From: Anaerocaecibacter muris
Lineage (GTDB): Bacteria; Bacillota; Clostridia; Christensenellales; Pumilibacteraceae
Direction of reading: 5' to 3'
NCBI RefSeq assembly: GCF_943192945.1
Contig: NZ_CALPCE010000004.1
Location: forward strand, 62,001-126,000
DNA length: 64,000 nucleotides
Under the pieces are notes generated by a model. That model saw only the letters and a program-made list of their open reading frames with translations. It was not told the origin of the DNA and did no database searches. Position 1 is the first letter of the stretch; each line of letters starts with the position of its first letter. Below, one piece after another: positions 51,745 to 60,912 of the stretch. The position numbers and the translations under genes were made by a program.

Positions 51745-52074
51745 CTATGCCTTTCTCTCCCAATAAAAAAGAGCGGTATCATCCGCCGCCGTGCGTTCCC
51801 ACACTCCGCCCACACTGCTTTCGGGATTGGCGTTTATCGATGTAACCTTGACCGATCCGACGGGAAAGAAACAATCGAGTATTTCTTCTTGACTCATCCC
51901 CGTTATAAGGTATGGCAGTACCCGCCACTTGGCTTGACCGTTGCCCACCTTCATCTTGCCCGTGTCCGCCTCGATTCCTATTTCCCCGGCAAGCAGTACG
52001 GGATTGGCTTTGAGCCAATTCGTCGCACTGTCCGAGCGAAGACGGAGTTTGACTTGTACTTCTTTTTCCGCCAT
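51745..52074 (-). CDS. phage tail/receptor-binding small protein with Mtd-type N-terminal module
   Basis: 109 residues. Residues 10-55 (R-L-R-S-D-S-A-T-N-W, P-V-L-L-A-G-E-I-G-I-E, K-V-G-N-G) form the short module that opens many phage tail fibres. The same module begins the 354-residue gene upstream. Only a short C-terminal part remains, so it may be an accessory fibre piece or a truncated fibre. Confidence 0.7.
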   Translation of the reverse strand: MAEKEVQVKLRLRSDSATNWLKANPVLLAGEIGIEADTGKMKVGNGQAKWRVLPYLITGMSQEEILDCFFPVGSVKVTSINANPESSVGGVWERTAADDTALFYWERKA

Positions 52075-52084
52075 AGCCGCCGCC

Positions 52085-53149
52085 TTATGCGTTGCCGCCG
52101 TTGAGAATTATAGTGTCGGTCGCGTGGAGAATGGTTTCGCCGTCGGTAAGATCCGTCGAACTTGTCTGTGCAAAATTGTCCGCAAACGATGCTTTCGCAC
52201 GGTCTTCGGTAAAGTATAGATTGTCTTTCTCTTCGATGTCCGCCGTGGTCAATACAACCGCGCCGATTTTTCCGTTGACCGAGTTTATCTTGCAATCGGG
52301 CGATTGCAGTTCAAGCCAATTCTCTAATTTCGATGCCGGGACGGTTTTGAGAATATACGACTTGCTTTCGTCAGAACGTATTGCCACATCGCCCTTTTGA
52401 CAGTTGAGCGCAAGCATTTCTTCTTCGCTCGACACCGCAAACGGCTCCGTTATTGCAATGGGCGGAAGGTACTTTTTGTCTATCTTGCCGCCTGCACCGA
52501 GTTCGAGCAAATCCCCCGCTTTGCTACCGACATTTCTTGCCGCCGCCGTGCCTGCATCGGTTATCTTGGCAAGCGTGAGTTCGGGAATGTCTTCCGCCGT
52601 AAGCAATTCGCTCTTAATGACCAAGCCTTTTTCGTTGATCGTAAACTTGGTAAACGTGCCTTCGGTCGCCCCGCTGTTCTTCAGCACGATTTCGATGTTT
52701 GCGTCTTCGCTACCGTCGAAATCCGCCGAGCCTTCCGCATCCCCGCTTATCTCGATTTTGCGCGGCGTTTTAAGCCTTTGTGCTGTTTCCGCTTCCGCAA
52801 CGACAGCGAGTTCATCCGCCGTTGCGATGCGCGTCCATACCGCCGCCGTATCCGTTTTGGCGATGAGAATGTATATCTTTCCGTCCGCTTGATTGAGCCA
52901 CAGTTCGCCCAAGTCATACTGCGCATCGCTGTCGGTCGGATTGGTTTCCGACAGCACGATGTCGTCCGACAAGTATTTGAGCGACTCCCAATCCGTCGTG
53001 CCGTCGCCCACCTTAATCTTTCGCGTGTCGAGTTCGATGCCTATCTCGCCTTTTAAGAGGACGGGATTTGCCGCCGCCCAATTCGCCGCCGTGTCGTTTC
53101 GCAGTTGTATCCTGCTCTCCAACACTCTTTCCGTTGTTTCGTTAGCCAT
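52085..53149 (-). CDS. phage tail fibre protein
   Basis: 354 residues. Starts with the module I-Q-L-R-N-D-T-A-A-N-W, L-L-K-G-E-I-G-I-E, K-V-G-D-G-T-T-D-W, then a long beta-rich Asp/Ala/Thr region and a C terminus with E-D-R-A-K-A-S-F. Fits a receptor-binding fibre of the distal tail. Overlaps the neighbouring gene by eight bases. No template/variable repeat of a diversity-generating retroelement is seen. Confidence 0.75.
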   Translation of the reverse strand: MANETTERVLESRIQLRNDTAANWAAANPVLLKGEIGIELDTRKIKVGDGTTDWESLKYLSDDIVLSETNPTDSDAQYDLGELWLNQADGKIYILIAKTDTAAVWTRIATADELAVVAEAETAQRLKTPRKIEISGDAEGSADFDGSEDANIEIVLKNSGATEGTFTKFTINEKGLVIKSELLTAEDIPELTLAKITDAGTAAARNVGSKAGDLLELGAGGKIDKKYLPPIAITEPFAVSSEEEMLALNCQKGDVAIRSDESKSYILKTVPASKLENWLELQSPDCKINSVNGKIGAVVLTTADIEEKDNLYFTEDRAKASFADNFAQTSSTDLTDGETILHATDTIILNGGNA

Positions 53150-53462
53150 TTGCGTTACCTCCGTTAATGATTTTTATTTGACTGTAATCCGCGCCGATGC
53201 AAATATACGTTCCCGTAATCTCATCCCATCGGTACGCTCTGTTTGCCGCCGTGTCCATATACACCACGGCTTTATCCCCACGATTAGGAAATGCGTATTT
53301 GCTCGCGTATTGCTGTGGTTTGAGTTTAACTTCTACCGTTCGCAAATCGTTATCCACCACCGTTTCCGCAACGTCGTTTTCCGTTCCCTCGTAGGATCGC
53401 GTAATCGCCTTGAATTCTTCGACGTGTATGCAATCTTCGCAATTGCAATTTTGTTCGCTCAC
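53142..53462 (-). CDS. hypothetical phage tail protein
   Basis: 106 residues. Cys-rich start (N-C-N-C-E-D-C-I-H), then a beta-rich body with A-Y-R-W-D-E-I-T-G-T-Y. The A-Y-R-W-x-x-x-T-G-x-Y unit is common in phage fibre parts. Position between two fibre genes, overlapping both ends; function not known. Confidence 0.6.
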   Translation of the reverse strand: MSEQNCNCEDCIHVEEFKAITRSYEGTENDVAETVVDNDLRTVEVKLKPQQYASKYAFPNRGDKAVVYMDTAANRAYRWDEITGTYICIGADYSQIKIINGGNANG

Positions 53463-53791
53463 TTTGCTATCACCTCCAATTCTTTATCTACAAGCGTGTA
53501 CACATCTTTCCCTTTGCCGCCGATATCTATCGTCAGTTGCATTCGGTACAACAAGCACGAGAGCCGTGCGGTTTCTTCGGCAGTTAGAAACACGAAAAAC
53601 GAATCGCCCGACCACTCGATGCCGTCGGGAAATGTCTTTTCTATGTCGGGCGAACGGTTACGGCGTGCTATCGAAAATGTCAGTTTATCCGAATCGCGGA
53701 TTCGCCAATCGCTCTCTCCCTCGATGGGTATTTTGATATGAAAAAAGGCGATGCTGAATGCCTCGCCTTGCGTTATTATTCGTCTTGACAT
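53459..53791 (-). CDS. hypothetical phage baseplate/tail protein
   Basis: 110 residues, beta-strand rich (F-S-I-A-F-F-H-I-K-I, L-T-F-S-I-A-R-R), with a hydrophilic end. Similar in layout to the N-terminal domains of baseplate upper proteins. It overlaps the fibre gene at 53776 by 16 bases. No firm family. Confidence 0.55.
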   Translation of the reverse strand: MSRRIITQGEAFSIAFFHIKIPIEGESDWRIRDSDKLTFSIARRNRSPDIEKTFPDGIEWSGDSFFVFLTAEETARLSCLLYRMQLTIDIGGKGKDVYTLVDKELEVIAK

Positions 53792-54711
53792 TTTCGCCTC
53801 CTATGACGCCTCGAATCCAAACAGAGATTTTGGCTTAGGTTACCATTTTTCGACGATGTGACATCCCCATTGGTCTTAAACGTGACCGTGGTACGCACGT
53901 CAACATATACTCTCGTGCCAGAGTTGTATGACTGCGTACCATAGACGCCGCTCACTTCGGTTTTGGGTCGAAAGCCTTCGGGCAAAGTAAAAAGTTTCGA
54001 TGTCTTATTGCTTGCAGTCACATAACCTATTACGAGTTTGCCTTGCCGTATGAGGGTAGCATTAGAGACACCGCTAATACTACCCGTTCTAAAACCCAAG
54101 TCGGCGATTTTATCATTCAGCACTTTCCCTTGATATGCGGACAATGCCGCAGTTCGACTTGTCGAAGAAAGGTTATCCACAACGGACACCGAATCGGGAA
54201 CGCTCGGCTTATCTGCAAGGTCGTTGTAACTGCCACTTGTCGCTACCTTATGTAACCCCGTTACTTTGCTTGCTGAAACCGAGTCTATTTTTACATCGGT
54301 CACAGCTCCGTTTGCGATTTTTACGGTCGTTACGGCAAGGTCTTTTATTTTCGACGTTTCCACTGCATTTGCCGCTATCTTCGAAACCGTTACCGCACTC
54401 GATGCTATTTTTGCAGATGTCACGGCTAATGCGTCGATATTCGCCGTGGCAACGGTACTCTTAAACGCGAGAGTACGCAAGTCCGAAAACCACTTTCGTA
54501 CCTTTCCAAAGCCGTCTTTTATGCTTTCTATAGCTGCAATATTATCTCTCGCTTGCGCCTCGGTGCTGTTTACAAACGCATCTTGCACTTGGTCAATAAT
54601 AATCTTTACCTCTTGTAGATAGCGTTCGTTTTCCGCAAGCGTATTAAATATATCGGGTGTTACCTGACTCCCAGCGTGATAATCGTTCTTCGGTATTTTC
54701 CATTTAGCCAT
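53776..54711 (-). CDS. phage tail fibre with repeat stalk, version 1
   Basis: 311 residues. N-terminal block V-T-P-D-I-F-N-T-L-A-E-N-E-R-Y-L (residues about 17-32), then a stalk of short repeats A-V-x-x-x-K-I (about residues 90-150: A-V-T-S-A-K-I, A-V-T-V-S-K-I, A-V-E-T-S-K-I) and a block S-A-S-K-V-T-G-L-H-K-V-A-T-S-G. The C-terminal 130 residues differ from those of the next fibre and should bind the receptor. The gene ends with an arginine-rich tail overlapping the next gene. Confidence 0.78.
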   Translation of the reverse strand: MAKWKIPKNDYHAGSQVTPDIFNTLAENERYLQEVKIIIDQVQDAFVNSTEAQARDNIAAIESIKDGFGKVRKWFSDLRTLAFKSTVATANIDALAVTSAKIASSAVTVSKIAANAVETSKIKDLAVTTVKIANGAVTDVKIDSVSASKVTGLHKVATSGSYNDLADKPSVPDSVSVVDNLSSTSRTAALSAYQGKVLNDKIADLGFRTGSISGVSNATLIRQGKLVIGYVTASNKTSKLFTLPEGFRPKTEVSGVYGTQSYNSGTRVYVDVRTTVTFKTNGDVTSSKNGNLSQNLCLDSRRHRRRKCQDE

Positions 54712-54722
54712 ATTATCTCCTC

Positions 54723-55568
54723 TCAGTACGCCTTACCGAGTTCTATCACTCGCTTTATTGCAGGGCAGCTTTGCCCATTGATTTCGATATATCCTGCATC
54801 GCCATCTAAACCGCCGCCGTCGATTGTTGCATCGCCTTCGGTATAAATACTACCGCCGCCGTGATATACCGCAGTACCATCGTATCCCGTAGTAAGGCAG
54901 ATGATATTGATGTTTGTCATGTGGTCGGCAGCATAGCAATCGCCGGGTATAAGAACACGCAAGGATGCATCTCGCCCAGACCCAAGCGCAATTCCTTCTC
55001 CGACGGCATCACTGAGTTCGACGGCATATCGGTATCCGCCCTTTATGACAAATCCGAGATCGGTATCGAAATAATTTGCATTGCCGCTAAATACCACCGT
55101 TCCCGAACCGCCGCCCAAATTGGGTTTGTTTTTTAAGTCGTTGTAATCTCCGCTCGTCGCTACTTTATGTAGACCTGTGACCTTGCTTGCCGACACCGAA
55201 GATATCTTAGCGTCGGTTACCGCGCTTGCATTTATCTTTGCAGTTGTCACGGAATTAGTGCCGAGCTTCGACGACGTTACCGCATAGTTGTCTATGTCGG
55301 ATGTTCCGACTGTGGACTTAAATGCCAAAGCTTTGAGGTCGGCAAACCATTTTCGTATTTTAGCTATGCACACCTTTAATACCTCCGTTCCGCTTATATT
55401 TGTCCGAGTAGCATACTCGGTACTTGTAATGCTTGCATCTTGCACTTGCTCGGTCGTTATTTTCTTTTCCTTCAAATATCGTTCGTTTTCACCGAGCGTA
55501 TTGAAAATGCTCGGCGTTACCTGCGCCTCCGCCGTATAATCGGTTTTCGGTTCTTTCCATTCCGCCAT
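54723..55568 (-). CDS. phage tail fibre with repeat stalk, version 2
   Basis: 281 residues. Shares the N-terminal block (V-T-P-S-I-F-N-T-L-G-E-N-E-R-Y-L), a shorter stalk and S-A-S-K-V-T-G-L-H-K-V-A-T-S-G with the gene downstream, but the C-terminal part (about residues 150-281, with G-L-D-G-D-A-G-Y-I-E) is unrelated. The duplication with new tip suggests receptor-range diversification. Confidence 0.78.
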   Translation of the reverse strand: MAEWKEPKTDYTAEAQVTPSIFNTLGENERYLKEKKITTEQVQDASITSTEYATRTNISGTEVLKVCIAKIRKWFADLKALAFKSTVGTSDIDNYAVTSSKLGTNSVTTAKINASAVTDAKISSVSASKVTGLHKVATSGDYNDLKNKPNLGGGSGTVVFSGNANYFDTDLGFVIKGGYRYAVELSDAVGEGIALGSGRDASLRVLIPGDCYAADHMTNINIICLTTGYDGTAVYHGGGSIYTEGDATIDGGGLDGDAGYIEINGQSCPAIKRVIELGKAY

Positions 55569-55577
55569 CGTAACCTC

Positions 55578-57353
55578 CTATATTTTTCTACCACGGGTTT
55601 CTTGTTTTAGGCCTCCGTCATAACTGAATTTACTATACTCGCACAAAAGCCGTTGTTTTTCACCAAAACGGTCTATACAGTCATAAGCGAGTCCTATTTC
55701 AAGTTCGGGATTTCCGCGCCACGTAGCCGTTATACTGCCTTGACCTGCCTGCATCTTTTTGAGTAGTACCGTGGCGATATATTCGGCGTGTTCGTGAGAC
55801 TGAACAAGTTCGCTTGCAGGATGCGAATATTCCGCTACGCCGTAGTATTCGATGCTTTCCTCGTCGCGCTTTGTTATCTTACGCGACTTTATTTCGATGG
55901 CATAGCCCGACACCGTAATAATTCCTGTTTGCTGTATAGCCGATGTATTGGTTACCGTACAAGTGCAAGAGTTAACACCGCTTTGAAAGTTGGTTATTCG
56001 CACACTTGCATTATTCGTGACCGCCGAAGCATCGGATATTTCCGACGTGTAATCTATTGTCATGTCTACCGACTGACCTGCATCCAACCGTACCTCGGTA
56101 TCCGTTACGTCTATTACGTCATCGGAGACCGACACATCGCTGTACTCAACGGATATGCTGTTTGCAAACTCGGTCAGCGATACATTCGATGTGTAACCGA
56201 ACGCATTTCCTGGGTGTATTACTATCGGACTGACCGCCGCTACGTCATCTTCGTTGTTTATGCATATTCGGTTTTGTCTATCCACGAATATCTTGCACAG
56301 CCCGGCATTGGCTATTTCTTGTAGCGCATCCCACGCTGCCATTTTAGGCAAGAACGCCAAGTCCACCACGATGTCTTTTAGCATATCGGATATGATATAC
56401 TCATCGGAGCTATGCCCTGTCTTTTGCAAGATATCTTCAGCTATCTCATACAGCGTTGCGTAATATGTGAGCGGAAAGCCAATATACATCTTGGCTTGTA
56501 AGCGCATCAACCTATCCGTTGCGCTGCACTTGACCCACTGACTGTCTTGCTCGATTGACCATTCGTCCGAGTAAAATGTGCCAAGCGCAGTGTACTCTAC
56601 TTTGCCATTGTTATCGACGCCGATAAACGGCAACAACTTGCGATCGAGGAGCATTAGCGTCCGCAAGTAGCCTTTGTCAAACTTGCGGCCTTCGTTATAA
56701 ATGCTGACTGTCATCGTGTCCGAATTGATATTGTAATTCCCCTCTACGGAACATAACTCTTCGCCAACCTCAAACGACTGCAAGGCATTCCCCTCGTATA
56801 TCTCGTACAAACGCTCGTAAAACCGCAAGATTTTGGCACAGGCGTTCGGAATGCTCCATTTGGCTATTGTTAGTCGAACAGATGTGATATCCGCGATTCT
56901 CGGCTCTAACACGCACTCCAAATCGGTATTCCCCTCTATCTTCTCCGTCTTAACAACCACACCGTTCCGCTTATAGTCAACGGTGAAATCCATGGGATAT
57001 TGATTGAGCTTACTATCCCCAATTACCTTCCAATAAATGATTGGGCGGTTCGTGAATTTCAGCTCGATGTACGGTTTATCCGCGAATACTCCATTGTTGT
57101 CGGAAAGCTTTCCACTCCACCAACCGCATAGAACGCTGTCATCCATCATTTGAAAACTGCCGTCCATCGTGGCGTTACCGTCCATAGTACACGCTTTAAC
57201 TGTCGGGACACTCGGCAAGTGATACACTTCGGTCGGATGACTTATTTCCGAATTACCGCTCTCCTCGGTCGTTATATCCCGACTCAATTCTTCATCGGCA
57301 TATATTACTTCAACCTTGCCGTATATCTTTCGAGGATTATCCGAGTACGCCAT
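55578..57353 (-). CDS. phage baseplate/tail-associated protein
   Basis: 591 residues from ATG 57353 (AGAGAGGTAGG upstream). Beta-rich with many W/Y/D residues; the middle carries Y-S-D-E-W-S-I-E-Q-D and T-D-R-L-M-R-L-Q-A-K, and the C terminus H-A-E-Y-I-A-T-V-L-L-K-K-M. The layout and place between distal tail protein and fibres match tail-hub/baseplate proteins (gp27-like) of siphoviruses. A Thr/Ser-rich insert occurs around 400-480. Confidence 0.72.
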   Translation of the reverse strand: MAYSDNPRKIYGKVEVIYADEELSRDITTEESGNSEISHPTEVYHLPSVPTVKACTMDGNATMDGSFQMMDDSVLCGWWSGKLSDNNGVFADKPYIELKFTNRPIIYWKVIGDSKLNQYPMDFTVDYKRNGVVVKTEKIEGNTDLECVLEPRIADITSVRLTIAKWSIPNACAKILRFYERLYEIYEGNALQSFEVGEELCSVEGNYNINSDTMTVSIYNEGRKFDKGYLRTLMLLDRKLLPFIGVDNNGKVEYTALGTFYSDEWSIEQDSQWVKCSATDRLMRLQAKMYIGFPLTYYATLYEIAEDILQKTGHSSDEYIISDMLKDIVVDLAFLPKMAAWDALQEIANAGLCKIFVDRQNRICINNEDDVAAVSPIVIHPGNAFGYTSNVSLTEFANSISVEYSDVSVSDDVIDVTDTEVRLDAGQSVDMTIDYTSEISDASAVTNNASVRITNFQSGVNSCTCTVTNTSAIQQTGIITVSGYAIEIKSRKITKRDEESIEYYGVAEYSHPASELVQSHEHAEYIATVLLKKMQAGQGSITATWRGNPELEIGLAYDCIDRFGEKQRLLCEYSKFSYDGGLKQETRGRKI

Positions 57354-57355
57354 AC

Positions 57356-57712
57356 CTACCTCTCTTTGAAAGACAGCGTCACACTCTTCCACATCATTCG
57401 CGCCTTGACCCAATCGTAATGCGGCATATATGTTAAGCCATCGGAGCGAGCCGTAATTTCTACAAGCTCACCCGTGGCATTGTCGTGAAACTCTATTTCG
57501 GAGAAAGCGCCGCCGCCTATCTCCGCTTGCAGTATCGCCATGTCTTCTTGGCTCATGTATTCCCAACTCAAATCGACCTTACGTTTAGTGCCGATAATGT
57601 CAACTACAAGTGTTCCGTCTGCCGTGCGCTCCGACTTATCCAAGACTTCGGGCGATACGGATATTTCTTTCGGCGGCTTGATCTGCTTACCGTTTATCTT
57701 GAAAAAGTCCAC
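57356..57712 (-). CDS. phage distal tail protein-like
   Basis: 118 residues. Starts D-F-F-K-I-N-G-K-Q-I-K-P-P-K-E, followed by D-L-S-W-E-Y-M-S and F-S-E-I-E-F-H-D. Small beta-sandwich tail proteins with this start commonly lie between tape measure and baseplate genes. ATG 57712 follows a short gap after the tape measure gene; the next gene starts within its end region. Confidence 0.68.
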   Translation of the reverse strand: MDFFKINGKQIKPPKEISVSPEVLDKSERTADGTLVVDIIGTKRKVDLSWEYMSQEDMAILQAEIGGGAFSEIEFHDNATGELVEITARSDGLTYMPHYDWVKARMMWKSVTLSFKER

Positions 57713-57713
57713 G

Positions 57714-60404
57714 CTATTCCTCCTGTAATATTACGCCGTTGCGTTTATATTCCTTTGTGAGCTTGGGCATTATGAGCCGCGCAAAAGTTTGTCCGTCGAT
57801 TTGCAATACTATGTCTTTGCCGTCCTCGCCCGGCATATCATTCATTGCCGCCATGCCTTGCAGTAGGCCGTTTAAGAGGTCCCCATTGGGACTACTACCA
57901 GTGCCTACTACCGCTTGGTTTGGCGATACCGAGAGATTGAGAACCGATGCGACTTGCATTGCCGCACGTTGCATGAGCGGAATGTCAGCGTACATACCCT
58001 CCGCCATCATTTCCATAAGGTTAGGTATCCACTCGTCTGCGGTATGCCCCGGTCCTTTCTTTGTCGGCGAACCGAATCCGAGAAAATCCGCGATAGATTG
58101 ACCTACCGATTTCACCCCATCGACTACCCAATCCCAACCTTTCTTGATTCCGTCACCGATGTTGCTTATAAGGTTCTTGCCCCAATTGAACGCATCCTTG
58201 AATAAGTTGGCAAAATAATCGCCGATCTTGCCGAACAGGTTAGTTATTGTATCCCATATCCATCCGCAAGCCGACTTTATACCGTTCCAAATGTTCGTAA
58301 AAAAGCCGCTTATACCTTCCCACGCTTTCTTGAAAATTCTGGTGATTGTTTCGCCGCAATTGCCGAAAAAGTTGGCTATACCCTCGCAAAACCCCTTGAT
58401 AAATTCCCAAATGCCGAGGAATATGTTCTTGATTCCCGACCATATATTCCCGGCAAAGTCTTGCATATACTGCCAAGCTGCCGACCAATCGCCGCGCAAC
58501 ACCGCACAAACGATCTTGATTATGTCGAGAATTGCGTTTACCACATCGATTACCGCTTCAAGGAACGATCCAAGCGCATCGATTATTCCCGCGATTACGC
58601 TCGATACCACGCCGTACAGCGACATTATAACGCCGCCGAGCAGTTCGAATATCGGCTTTAAGGTTTCGTATAGCTGTACAATCGTATCCCATAGCGAGGC
58701 AAACAGCGTTTTGAGCTTTTCCCATATCGGCTTGACATAGCTGAAAAACTTGGCAAGGGCATCCCCTATGTTCGCATATGCGGCTTTAATACATTCCCAA
58801 ATGGCTGTGAATATTTTCTTAACCGTTGCCCAAATCTTAGCTCCGTTCTTTTCCCAAAACCTTTGGATCGCTTTCACCGCATCGATTACGATGTCTTTGA
58901 CTGTTCCCCATATTTTGGTCGCTATGCTCCATATCTTTTTGAATACGGTGCTTACCACTTTCCATACGGTTTGCAAAGCCTTTACCACGGCGTTTATTAC
59001 TTTCTCGCCGTTCTTTTCCCACCACGCTTTGATGCGCTCTACCGCCGATAATATTACCGACTTGATTTTTTCCCAAATCTTCCCGACGGCATTTCGGAAT
59101 CCTTCATTGGTCTTCCATAGGTAAGTCAGCACACCGACAACGGCGGCGATGATACCAATAATAAGTCCGACCTTGCTAAACAGCATCGATCCGACTTTTG
59201 CTATTGTTCCCACGCTACCGATTAGTTTACCGATTACGAGCAATAACGGTCCTATTGCCGCCGCTAAGAGCGCGATTGTGACGATATTCTTTTTCGTCCC
59301 CATCGACAGCCCCATTAGCTTGGCGGTCAGCGGTGAGATATACTTTTGTATGAACTGTCGGATTATTGGTATCAACACGTTGCCGAACGATATTGCGATC
59401 TCCTCAACTTCCGACTTGAGTATTTTCATTTGCCCTTGTAGCGTGTTGAGCTGTATGTCCGCCATTTCGGTCGCTTTATTCGTTCCCGTTATGGATGCGG
59501 TCATATCTCTCACAGCGTCACCGCCTGCCGACAAAAGCGCAAGCATTCCCGGTCCTGCTCTCGCGCCAAACACCTTCATGGCTTGCGAGGTGTCCATACC
59601 CGCCGCACCGAGCCTGTCAATGATTGTTGCGAGGTCGTTCGTTGCCGGGTTGACATCTTCAAATGCAATACCCAATTCTTCGAACACGTCAAGTGCCGCG
59701 GTGGACGGATTCATTAACGCTACAAGTGATTGCCGTAGAGCAGTACCTGCCGTAGAGCCGTCGTAGCCTGCGTTGTACAACACAGCCAATGCGCCCGTCG
59801 TTTCTTCTATGGTATAGCCGAGACTATTTGCCACAGGCCCGACGTATCCCATCGAATTGGCGAGTTTATCCATGTTCGCCATCGAATTACCGATTGCCGA
59901 TGCGAAAACGTTAGTCACGCGCTCGGCTTGGTTCGCTTCAAGTCCGAACTGATTGAGGGTTGCTATTACCGTATCCGTAGTGAATGCGAGATCGCTTTGC
60001 GTTGCGCTTGCAAGATTCAGCGTTGCCTCGATGGAGTCAGCCATCTGGTCGACCTTATAACCTGCCGACGCCATGTAGTATAGTGCATCCGCCGCATCCG
60101 ATGCCGAGAACACGGTCTTGCTTCCCATCTCTCTGGCAATTGCCGTCATACGCGCAAGCTCTTCGCTTGTCGCGCCTGCGACAGATGCAGCATTCGCCAT
60201 ACTTTGCTCGAACTTTTGCGAGACGTTGACCGCCGCCGTGCCTAATGCCACAAGCGGTGCGGTTATGCTTGCCGTCAGTTTCGTTCCCGCCTTTGTAAAC
60301 GATGCCGACACTTTTTGGATTGATTTTTGTGCGTTGGATAATCCTTTCGAAAGCGAGGAGATGTCCGCCGCTATCTTGATGACAAGGTTTCTAATAACAG
60401 CCAA
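57714..60404 (-). CDS. phage tail tape measure protein
   Basis: 896 residues. N-terminal I-K-I-A-A-D-I-S-S-L-S-K-G-L-S-N-A-Q and A-A-V-N-V-S-Q-K-F-E-Q-S-M, then the PhageMin_Tail core with S-V-A-G-A-T, Y-M-A-S-A-G-Y-K and G-S-T-A-G-T-A-L-R-Q-S, then several hydrophobic segments (about 375-430) and a long helical W-x-x-I/V-K repeat stalk (about 450-780). The length sets tail length, around 130-140 nm by the usual 1.5 A per residue, which is an estimate. Confidence 0.93.
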   Translation of the reverse strand: MAVIRNLVIKIAADISSLSKGLSNAQKSIQKVSASFTKAGTKLTASITAPLVALGTAAVNVSQKFEQSMANAASVAGATSEELARMTAIAREMGSKTVFSASDAADALYYMASAGYKVDQMADSIEATLNLASATQSDLAFTTDTVIATLNQFGLEANQAERVTNVFASAIGNSMANMDKLANSMGYVGPVANSLGYTIEETTGALAVLYNAGYDGSTAGTALRQSLVALMNPSTAALDVFEELGIAFEDVNPATNDLATIIDRLGAAGMDTSQAMKVFGARAGPGMLALLSAGGDAVRDMTASITGTNKATEMADIQLNTLQGQMKILKSEVEEIAISFGNVLIPIIRQFIQKYISPLTAKLMGLSMGTKKNIVTIALLAAAIGPLLLVIGKLIGSVGTIAKVGSMLFSKVGLIIGIIAAVVGVLTYLWKTNEGFRNAVGKIWEKIKSVILSAVERIKAWWEKNGEKVINAVVKALQTVWKVVSTVFKKIWSIATKIWGTVKDIVIDAVKAIQRFWEKNGAKIWATVKKIFTAIWECIKAAYANIGDALAKFFSYVKPIWEKLKTLFASLWDTIVQLYETLKPIFELLGGVIMSLYGVVSSVIAGIIDALGSFLEAVIDVVNAILDIIKIVCAVLRGDWSAAWQYMQDFAGNIWSGIKNIFLGIWEFIKGFCEGIANFFGNCGETITRIFKKAWEGISGFFTNIWNGIKSACGWIWDTITNLFGKIGDYFANLFKDAFNWGKNLISNIGDGIKKGWDWVVDGVKSVGQSIADFLGFGSPTKKGPGHTADEWIPNLMEMMAEGMYADIPLMQRAAMQVASVLNLSVSPNQAVVGTGSSPNGDLLNGLLQGMAAMNDMPGEDGKDIVLQIDGQTFARLIMPKLTKEYKRNGVILQEE

Positions 60405-60437
60405 TTCCCCACCTCCTTATTTGATTTGGTACACGAA

Positions 60438-60466
60438 AAAAGCAAGCACCTTTCGATACTTGCTTT
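60438..60466 (-). terminator. terminator of the ART moron
   Basis: AAAAGCAAG (60438-60446) / CTTGCTTT (60459-60466) stem; on the minus strand it ends in CTTGCTTTTTTCG. It lies between the moron and the tape measure gene. Confidence 0.7.
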
Positions 60467-60486
60467 GTTCTTATTTTGTTATCATT

Positions 60487-60912
60487 TTACGATTTCTTTT
60501 GCTTGTAAATTTCTTTCAAATCATCAATCGCCATTTCAGGTGACATCGTATGAAACATATAATAGTTTATTTTCATTGTTTCTACGGGTGCTTGCTTATA
60601 AATTTTTCTGCTATCTTCACCAGTATAAAAATGCCAATATCTATAAATATATCCCATCCAAAAAAGTTCGTCTTTTGTAAAAAGCGTACCGTGGTGCGTA
60701 AGTAACTGCGCACATTCGTCAGCAAGCTCTTCCATGAGATATTCTTCTCCTGCCCATTGCATACGATTGTATTCCGAATCGAGATTGTGCGCCAAATTCG
60801 AATTCATAAACTGTTTTATAAATGTCACACTGTCATATTCTTTATCTGCGGACATCTCAAACAACCGCCCTTGAATATCGCATAACTTAGACTGCAATAT
60901 ATCCATAATCAT
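60487..60912 (-). CDS. partner protein of ADP-ribosyltransferase fusion (antitoxin candidate)
   Basis: 141 residues, helical and acidic, with W-A-G-E-E-Y-L-M-E-E-L and E-L-F-W-M-G-Y-I-Y-R-Y-W-H segments. It overlaps the upstream gene by four bases (ATGA), the close coupling typical of toxin-antitoxin pairs. I do not recognise the family; the antitoxin role rests on context only. Confidence 0.6.
   Translation of the reverse strand: MIMDILQSKLCDIQGRLFEMSADKEYDSVTFIKQFMNSNLAHNLDSEYNRMQWAGEEYLMEELADECAQLLTHHGTLFTKDELFWMGYIYRYWHFYTGEDSRKIYKQAPVETMKINYYMFHTMSPEMAIDDLKEIYKQKKS

Noticed and set aside
51745-53149. Diversity-generating retroelement acting on Mtd-like fibre modules
   Set aside because: Only the N-terminal fibre module is shared with Mtd; no reverse transcriptase, template repeat or C-type lectin end is seen in the window.
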